DNA of 42,484 nucleotides. Source: Chitinophaga pinensis. Lineage in GTDB: Bacteria > Bacteroidota > Bacteroidia > Chitinophagales > Chitinophagaceae. Numbering within the stretch: position 1 is the first letter of the stretch; every line of letters begins with the position of its first letter. Below are positions 37,403 to 42,484 of this stretch, one piece after another. Where the stretch lies: positions 1-42,484 of the forward strand of contig CAMBEI010000018.1 in NCBI GenBank assembly GCA_945865645.1, in the 5' to 3' direction. The notes beneath the pieces are model-generated. The model had not been told where the DNA came from. It made no database searches and saw nothing but the letters and a program-made list of their open reading frames with translations. Position numbers and translations under genes: made by a program.

Positions 37403-38617
37403 ATGGCCACACTAAAACCATTTATATCGCCCTCCTTTATGTATGAAACCTTAGAAGAGACCTTGGATATAAAACCTAAGGGGGCTGAGCTATGGGTTGG
37501 TATTCCCCGAGAAAATTCTTTTAATGAAAATCGCATTGCCTTAACTCCCGAAGCGGTTGGTGTACTGGTTGCTAACGGGCACCGAGTAGTTGTTGAAACC
37601 AAGGCAGGCGATGGTGCTAGTTATACAGATAATGATTATAGTGAAGCGGGTGCAAAAATTGCATACGATAAAAAAGATGTTTTTGAATGTGATATCTTGG
37701 TTAAAAGCGCCCCAGTTAGTGATAGCGAATGCGAGTTGCTTAAGCACAATCAATTTATTATTTCGCCCATACATCTAGCAGTTATGAAGCGTGAGATTTT
37801 GCAGAAGATGATGGATAAAAAAATTACGGCTTTAAGTTTTGAAAATTTAAAAGATGATACCGGACATAATCCTATTGTGCGCAGTATGAGTGAGATTGCT
37901 GGTAGTGCCGTAATGCTTATTGCTGGCCAGTATTTAAGTAAGGCAAATAATGGGAAAGGAGTGTTGGTAGGTGGTATTAGTGGCATACCGCCAACAAAAG
38001 TTATTATAATTGGCGCAGGTATTGTTGGTGAATATGCTGCACGTACGGCATTGGCGATGGGTGCTAGTGTGAAAGTTTTTGATAATAGTATTTATCGTTT
38101 AAAACGGCTACAAAATAATATTGGTGTGCGTATGTGGACTTCGGTGTTAGAGCCTAAAATATTAGCGAAGCAATTAAAAACCTGCGATGTAGCAGTAGGC
38201 GCATTGAGTGGAGCTATTGGTAGAACCCCAATTGTAGTTACAGAAGAAACCGTAAGTAACATGCGGCCAGGCAGCGTAATTGTTGATGTAAGTATTGATC
38301 ATGGGGGTTGTTTTGAAACCAGTAGAGTAACCAGTCATGAAAAACCAGTTTTTACTAAATATGATGTAATACATTATTGCGTACCAAATATCCCTAGCGG
38401 CTTTGCGCGTACTGCCTCTCAGGCCATTAGTAATGTACTAATGCCACTGATGCTGGAAACCGGTGAGGATGGGGGAATCGATCATATTGTATGGCATAAA
38501 ATCAATATCCGTAGCGGTATTTATTTATATAGAGGAAGTCTAACTAACTTTTACTTAAGCGAAAGGTTTGATTTAAAATTTACTGATTTAAATTTGTTGA
38601 TAGCAAGTAAGCAATAG
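37403..38617 (+). CDS. ald: Alanine dehydrogenase
   Basis: Ald interconverts L-alanine and pyruvate plus ammonia using NAD(H). The 404-residue protein has the N-terminal catalytic opening GIPRENSFNENRIALTPEA (Arg and Lys of the pyruvate site lie here and in VVVETKAG), the loop IVRSMSEIAG, the Rossmann fold KVIIIGAGIVGEYAARTA (about residues 200-217) with acidic VFDN for NAD, the VIVDVSIDHGG motif with catalytic Asp and the ending HYCVPNIPSGFARTAS. It is some 30 residues longer than the classical 371-residue enzyme because of a 33-residue N-terminal lead, as in other Bacteroidota members I recall. Transhydrogenase alpha subunits are related but have different ends. Confidence 0.9.
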   Translation: MATLKPFISPSFMYETLEETLDIKPKGAELWVGIPRENSFNENRIALTPEAVGVLVANGHRVVVETKAGDGASYTDNDYSEAGAKIAYDKKDVFECDILVKSAPVSDSECELLKHNQFIISPIHLAVMKREILQKMMDKKITALSFENLKDDTGHNPIVRSMSEIAGSAVMLIAGQYLSKANNGKGVLVGGISGIPPTKVIIIGAGIVGEYAARTALAMGASVKVFDNSIYRLKRLQNNIGVRMWTSVLEPKILAKQLKTCDVAVGALSGAIGRTPIVVTEETVSNMRPGSVIVDVSIDHGGCFETSRVTSHEKPVFTKYDVIHYCVPNIPSGFARTASQAISNVLMPLMLETGEDGGIDHIVWHKINIRSGIYLYRGSLTNFYLSERFDLKFTDLNLLIASKQ

Positions 38618-38621
38618 CTAT

Positions 38622-39239
38622 TTATTTATACTTCCCAATTTCAATTGTTTCTTCACAAAAATCATATTCTTGTTTTACATTGCTGCTTATAATCACTAGC
38701 TTTTGTGCTGTATAATTAGTAATTAAATTTTGATATAAAGCAATACCATCTGCATCTAAATTAGTAGTAGGTTCATCTAATAAAAGTATTGGGGCATTAC
38801 TAAAAAAAGCTTGGGCTAGTTTTAGCCGCTGTTTCATACCGCTACTAAAATATCGAAGCTGCTTGTTTATGGCTTTTTCAAGTCCAACAATTTGTAGTAT
38901 ATCAGAAATACCTATAAATTCTATAAGTGGTTTAAAAGAAGCATGAAACTCGAGCATTTCTTTTGCGGTCATTTCTTCAATCAATTCTAAATATGATGTA
39001 GCAATAGAGATACTTTTGTAATGTTTACCCTCGTCTGTTGTACCTTGTTCGTTTTTGTATGTAATAGTTCCTTCATTATGTAAGGTGGCGCCGGCTATTA
39101 CTTGTAAAAGTGTTGATTTACCTGAGCCATTTGGTCCTGTGATAGCATATTTTTTTCCGACACTAAATTCATAACTGCAATGCCGAAAAATCCACTCCCG
39201 GTTAAAACGTTTGCCTGTATTGGTTAAACATATATTCAT
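38622..39239 (-). CDS. ABC transporter ATP-binding protein
   Basis: The 205-residue protein is a single ABC ATPase with Walker A GPNGSGKST (35-43), a Q-loop region near 80-85, signature FSSGMKQRLKL (131-141), Walker B ILLLDEP (151-157) and the D loop NLDADG. The switch His is not obvious in IISSNVKQEYDF, where most transport ATPases have a histidine; Asn-Val occupies the place, so hydrolysis may be altered. No permease is adjacent. It lies 90 bp downstream of lpxA on the same strand, with a purine-rich AGGAG just before the ATG. It is convergent with ald, stops 4 bp apart. The cargo is unknown; a link to envelope lipid handling is suggested only by position. Confidence 0.85.
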   Translation of the reverse strand: MNICLTNTGKRFNREWIFRHCSYEFSVGKKYAITGPNGSGKSTLLQVIAGATLHNEGTITYKNEQGTTDEGKHYKSISIATSYLELIEEMTAKEMLEFHASFKPLIEFIGISDILQIVGLEKAINKQLRYFSSGMKQRLKLAQAFFSNAPILLLDEPTTNLDADGIALYQNLITNYTAQKLVIISSNVKQEYDFCEETIEIGKYK

Positions 39240-39329
39240 CTCCTAAGCTCTAATAGGGCTTTTTTAACTTTTGTCTTATTAAAGTAAAGACACACAAGTT
39301 TCACCTTTAAAATGTAGAGGGAATTATGA

Positions 39330-40127
39330 TTATTCATCCTCTGTATTCCCTTTTATAAATCGTTTAATTATACCTCTACCACTCTCCCTGATAAACGTTA
39401 CAATTTCATCTCGCTCATCAGTTGCCGGTAATTCTTCTTCAATAAAATTAAGCGCCTGAGATGTATTCATAGACTTGTTATAAATGATACGGTAGATATC
39501 CAAAATCTTATTAATTCTATCTAATGTAAACCCTTTACGCTTTAATCCTACTGAATTTACACCTGCGTAACTAAGTGGTGTACGACCTGCTTTAATATAA
39601 GGAGGTACGTCTTTACTCACTAATGAACCACCTGCAATAAAAGCATGCTGACCAATTTGTACAAATTGGTGTACGGCGCACATACCAGCCAGTATTGAAT
39701 TATCGCCTAGCGTTACATGCCCAGCCATTTGAGTGTTATTGCTCATAATGCAATTATTACCTACAATGCAATCGTGCGCAATATGACTATATGCCATAAT
39801 AAGACAATTATTGCCTACTTTGGTTGTCCAACGATCTTTACTACCTCTATTTATAGTAACAAACTCTCGTATGGTAGTGTTGTCACCAATTTCAACAGTA
39901 GTTTCTTCTCCTTCAAATTTGAGGTCTTGAGGTATAGCTGAAATTACTGCACCTGGAAAAATGCGACAATTTTTTCCAATTCTGGCGCCCTCCATAATGG
40001 TAACATTACTACCTACCCAAGTGCCTTCGCCAATTTCTACATTTTGATGAATTACACTAAAAGGATCAACCTTTACATTGGTTGTTAATTTTGCGTTAGG
40101 ATGTATGTATGTGTGTGGATGAATCAT
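39330..40127 (-). CDS. lpxA: UDP-N-acetylglucosamine acyltransferase LpxA
   Basis: LpxA transfers a 3-hydroxyacyl chain from ACP to the 3-OH of UDP-GlcNAc, the first step of lipid A synthesis. The 265-residue protein is a left-handed beta helix built of hexapeptide repeats (for example VEIGEGTWVGSNVTIMEG and ARIGKNCRIFPG). The catalytic His is His118 in SHIAHDC, followed by NNTQMAGHV and AVHQFVQIG, and the C-terminal helical part starts at GVNSVGLKRKGF. It belongs to the minus-strand lipid A block after lpxC-fabZ (178-bp gap). Confidence 0.96.
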   Translation of the reverse strand: MIHPHTYIHPNAKLTTNVKVDPFSVIHQNVEIGEGTWVGSNVTIMEGARIGKNCRIFPGAVISAIPQDLKFEGEETTVEIGDNTTIREFVTINRGSKDRWTTKVGNNCLIMAYSHIAHDCIVGNNCIMSNNTQMAGHVTLGDNSILAGMCAVHQFVQIGQHAFIAGGSLVSKDVPPYIKAGRTPLSYAGVNSVGLKRKGFTLDRINKILDIYRIIYNKSMNTSQALNFIEEELPATDERDEIVTFIRESGRGIIKRFIKGNTEDE

Positions 40128-40305
40128 AAATTAATAAGCTAGTTTGATAATTTTTATATGCTAATTGTACAAACAGATAGCTGATGATTATTTATTTAAG
40201 GATTTATTTTATAAAATTAATATTTGTATTCTTTATTTGTTCTTTTAAAATATAATGTAAATAATTGTTATCAATTAACTAATCAGCGCCTTGGCTAATT
40301 CGTAT

Positions 40306-41712
40306 TTACTTTCGCTTCACCAATTGTGCTGTTAAATCGGCTTCGGTACATAATTTATTACCTACATACACACTTCCTCTCATAATGCAAATACCTCTTC
40401 TAATAGGCTCTATTAATTCCATTTTTAAAATCAAGGTATCGCCTGGCACCACTTTTTGTTTAAATTTGCAATTGTCTATTTTTAAAAAATAAGTATCATA
40501 CTGTCCATCGGGCATAGCATTAATACAGAGCAAGCCTCCAGTTTGTGCCAACGCTTCAACCTGTAAAATACCTGGCATTACTGGGTTGCCAGGAAAGTGT
40601 CCCTGAAAAAAATATTCGTTGAAAGTTACATTTTTTATACCCACAATCTGCGTATCAGACAATTCAATAATTTTATCAACCATAATAAAAGGAAAACGAT
40701 GTGGCAATGTTTTCTCTATCTGCTGTTGAGTATAAACAGGCTCTTGGTTAGGATCATAAACAGGGATATTGTTAGTGTGTTTATTTTTTTTGATATGCTG
40801 TTTTATTTTTTTTGCAAATTCTACATTACTACTATGCCCAGGCCGGTTAGCGATAATCTGGGCTTTAATAGGATAGCCAATCAAAGCCAAGTCGCCAATT
40901 ACGTCTAATAATTTATGACGGGCAGGCTCATTTGCAAAACGTAATTCTAAATTATTTAAATAACCTTCACTTTTTATTTCAATTTTTTTTCTGCCGAATG
41001 CTTTTGCAAGTCGTCCCATTTCTTTATCTGTTAAAGGCTTGTCTACTACTACAATTGCATTGTTTATATCGCCCCCCTTCACTAAATTATTATCTAATAA
41101 CATTTCCAACTCATGCAAAAAACAAAAAGTACGGCAAGGTGCAATTTCTGTTTGAAACTCTTTCATCATTTTCAAGCTAGCATGCTGGGTGCCCAAAACA
41201 GGGCTATTAAAGTCTATTAGTGTTGTTATCTGGTAATTAGTAGCTGGCATTGCCGTCATTTCTACTTTCTTATTTTCATCAAAATAGGAAATGTTTGTAT
41301 CAATGCTATACCATACTTTTGCTGCATCCTGTTCTAGTACTCCATTTTTTTCAATAATAGTTACAAAAGGACCGCTACTGCCATCAATAATTGGAATTTC
41401 GGGGCCATTTAATTCAATTAAACAATTATCAACACCCATCCCAACCAATGCAGCTAAAATATGTTCAACTGTACTCACTTTGCAATCACCTTTTTCCAAT
41501 GTCGTACCTCTAGATGTATCGGTAACCAAATCGCAATCCGCTTTAATTATAGGTGCACCAGGTAAATCAATCCGCTGAAATTGGTAGCCAAAGCCAGGGT
41601 TGGCAGGCTTCAAAGTCATAATTACATTAATACCCGAATGAAGGCCTGTGCCTGATAAACTAAATGCATTTACTAGTGTATGCTGCTTATCCGGATTAAA
41701 ATTTTTATCCAT
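40306..41712 (-). CDS. lpxC-fabZ: Bifunctional LpxC deacetylase / FabZ dehydratase
   Basis: The 468-residue fusion joins two enzymes that act on the same 3-hydroxyacyl-ACP branch point. Residues 1-305 are LpxC, the zinc deacetylase of the committed lipid A step, with zinc ligands His84 (STVEHILAAL), His266 and Asp270 (RHKLLDVIGDLALIG) and catalytic His293 (NRPGHSSNVEFA). Residues about 325-468 are FabZ, the 3-hydroxyacyl-ACP dehydratase of fatty acid synthesis, with LPHRFPFIMVDKI and the catalytic GHFPGNPVMPGILQVEALAQ (His372, Glu386). This fusion is typical of Bacteroidota. A TACCTTTG box 22 bases upstream of the ATG suggests its own promoter despite the flanking lpxD. Confidence 0.96.
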   Translation of the reverse strand: MDKNFNPDKQHTLVNAFSLSGTGLHSGINVIMTLKPANPGFGYQFQRIDLPGAPIIKADCDLVTDTSRGTTLEKGDCKVSTVEHILAALVGMGVDNCLIELNGPEIPIIDGSSGPFVTIIEKNGVLEQDAAKVWYSIDTNISYFDENKKVEMTAMPATNYQITTLIDFNSPVLGTQHASLKMMKEFQTEIAPCRTFCFLHELEMLLDNNLVKGGDINNAIVVVDKPLTDKEMGRLAKAFGRKKIEIKSEGYLNNLELRFANEPARHKLLDVIGDLALIGYPIKAQIIANRPGHSSNVEFAKKIKQHIKKNKHTNNIPVYDPNQEPVYTQQQIEKTLPHRFPFIMVDKIIELSDTQIVGIKNVTFNEYFFQGHFPGNPVMPGILQVEALAQTGGLLCINAMPDGQYDTYFLKIDNCKFKQKVVPGDTLILKMELIEPIRRGICIMRGSVYVGNKLCTEADLTAQLVKRK

Positions 41713-41734
41713 GTGTTATGGTGAATTTTATTAA

Positions 41735-41742
41735 CAAAGGTA
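41735..41742 (-). promoter_or_regulatory. Putative -7 promoter box for lpxC-fabZ
   Basis: The minus strand reads TACCTTTG, matching TAnnTTTG, and lies 22 bases before the ATG at 41710-41712, implying a leader of about 15 nt. It falls in the 332-bp gap after lpxD. Confidence 0.5.
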
Positions 41743-41794
41743 TTTAAAATATACTGTCCGAAGCACTAATAGCAAAGAGTACCCTGTAATTTAA

Positions 41795-42044
41795 CTAAAA
41801 CTGTAATTGAAAACTACCAAAAATGCCAAATTTATATTTTGTGCCCGGAAATGAGGGTGTAAGCGAGAGGCGACCTTTAGTTACACTGGTTTTGTGGTTT
41901 TCAAAAATTTCTTTGGATTTTTTTGGTAGCCTTAATCACTTAATGCTTCTGTAAAATAAAAGGAAAAAATGGCGTGCTTTCAGAAACGCTATCCAAATTG
42001 TCAAATATAAAGCTTTGTTGGGGGTAGTTAAGTTTGAAAAAGTA
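41795..42044 (-). pseudogene. Possible gene remnant between lpxD and lpxC
   Basis: The 332-bp gap (41713-42044) is longer than expected inside a lipid A operon. Directly after the lpxD stop, in the same frame, 34 protein-like codons run to a TAA at 41940 (including FIFDNLDSVSESTPFF). In another frame 41795-41935 encodes KTSVTKGRLSLTPSFP followed by GTKYKFGIFGSFQLQF and TAG, an ending of alternating residues and a terminal Phe that resembles the last strand of an outer-membrane beta barrel. No start codon, no intact domain and no family was recognised. A degraded outer-membrane protein is my best guess; chance reading frames cannot be excluded. CTACCAAAAA at about 41814 and its inverse at about 41920 also form a distant inverted repeat. 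Confidence 0.35.
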
Positions 42045-42484
42045 TTACTTATCTTTTTTTTCAGCCATTTCTTTTATTATATTTTCTATAGCTTTTACTC
42101 TTTGTTCTAATGCAGGTAAATTTTTAATAATTACTTGCGAACGCATTGAGTTTGTATAATCAATCGCCGGATTACCTACAACAACGGTATTGGTTTTTTT
42201 TATAGATTTAGTTACTCCACTCTTTCCGCCAATTTTTGTATTATCGGCTATTTGTATATGACCCGCTAATCCTGACTGTCCGCCAATCATTACATTATCC
42301 CCAATTTTGGTGCTTCCGCTAACACCAGATAATGCAGCAATAGCCGTATTGTTTCCTACTTCTACATTATGGGCAATTTGTAACAGGTTATCTAATTTTG
42401 CGCCAAATTTTATCAATGTGCTACCAATAGTCGCTCTATCTATAGTGGTATTAGCTCCTATCTCAACTTCGTCTTGTATAATTA
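42045..42484 (-). CDS. lpxD: UDP-3-O-acylglucosamine N-acyltransferase LpxD (5' part outside window)
   Basis: LpxD adds the second 3-hydroxyacyl chain, to the 2-amine of the LpxC product. The frame is open to the right edge of the window, so about 146 C-terminal residues are visible and the start lies beyond 42484; a TTG at 42414-42416 is only an internal leucine, because [19 protein letters not shown] precedes it in frame. The visible part is hexapeptide-repeat beta helix with the catalytic-His motif [13 protein letters not shown] and the repeats [18 protein letters not shown] and [15 protein letters not shown], then the C-terminal helix ([16 protein letters not shown]). It heads the lipid A block. 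Confidence 0.95.
   Translation of the reverse strand, partial: IIQDEVEIGANTTIDRATIGSTLIKFGAKLDNLLQIAHNVEVGNNTAIAALSGVSGSTKIGDNVMIGGQSGLAGHIQIADNTKIGGKSGVTKSIKKTNTVVVGNPAIDYTNSMRSQVIIKNLPALEQRVKAIENIIKEMAEKKDK

Noticed and set aside
1..42484. CRISPR array, prophage, transposon or anti-phage system
   Set aside because: No spaced direct repeats, integrase, transposase, restriction or toxin-antitoxin genes were seen. RecQ and ComEC are standard chromosomal genes here and do not form a defence cluster.
1..42484. tRNA, rRNA or known riboswitch
   Set aside because: No cloverleaf-like or rRNA-like stretch was recognised in the gaps; icmF has no recognisable cobalamin riboswitch upstream (10169-10394).

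Overview
This is a 42.5 kb stretch of a Bacteroidota chromosome, most likely from the Chitinophagaceae or close relatives. The grounds are strong AT bias, almost no Shine-Dalgarno sequences, TAnnTTTG-type -7 boxes just upstream of several start codons, a fused LpxC-FabZ protein, a GGGP synthase, a LytS/LytTR two-component pair, a fused isobutyryl-CoA mutase (IcmF) and a CarB that lacks the allosteric domain. The family assignment is inferred; the phylum is well supported. I see no tRNA, rRNA, CRISPR array, prophage, transposase or classical defence island.

Layout. 1-3643: end of a NodB-like polysaccharide deacetylase, an EamA transporter and purH. 3644-10394: comEC and carB, each next to a decayed gene (an OmpA/TSP3 remnant at 3790-4200 and a cytochrome c remnant at 9743-10140), with a strong hairpin terminator left after the second. 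10395-13838: icmF. 14113-17000: secreted CAP-domain and ChaN-like proteins and an N-acetylmuramoyl-L-alanine amidase lipoprotein. 17078-22962: a YncE/phosphoesterase fusion, a polysaccharide flippase, a small secreted coiled-coil protein, a broken di-haem cytochrome c peroxidase, and arfB. 23068-30352: GGGP synthase, M28 peptidase, LytTR regulator and LytS kinase, ruvB, a compositionally distinct serine hydrolase, and an orphan OmpR-family regulator. 30666-38617: an LTA-synthase-like sulfatase, recQ and a P1B ATPase, tsaE and alanine dehydrogenase. 38622-42484: an ABC ATPase followed by the lipid A genes lpxA, lpxC-fabZ and lpxD (partial), all on the minus strand, with a possible gene remnant between lpxD and lpxC.

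How the genes work together. The clearest functional unit is the right-edge lipid A block: LpxA, LpxC and LpxD carry out the first three steps, and FabZ, fused to LpxC, supplies and competes for hydroxyacyl-ACP. PurH (purine) and CarB (pyrimidine/arginine) are housekeeping nucleotide genes. LytS and LytTR form a two-gene signalling operon. Many of the rest are envelope or secreted proteins.

The most unusual things I found are not a new multi-gene system. They are (1) a short hairpin-bearing repeat inserted into coding sequence three times (twice in purH, once in icmF), always read in the same frame and so adding a similar S/T-T-G-x-x-L peptide to essential-type enzymes; and (2) a run of decayed genes (OmpA, cytochrome c, cytochrome c peroxidase, possibly an outer-membrane barrel), which suggests ongoing loss of envelope and respiratory functions. 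The indels that break these genes could in part be sequencing errors, but several lesions per gene and the missing N-termini argue for real decay.
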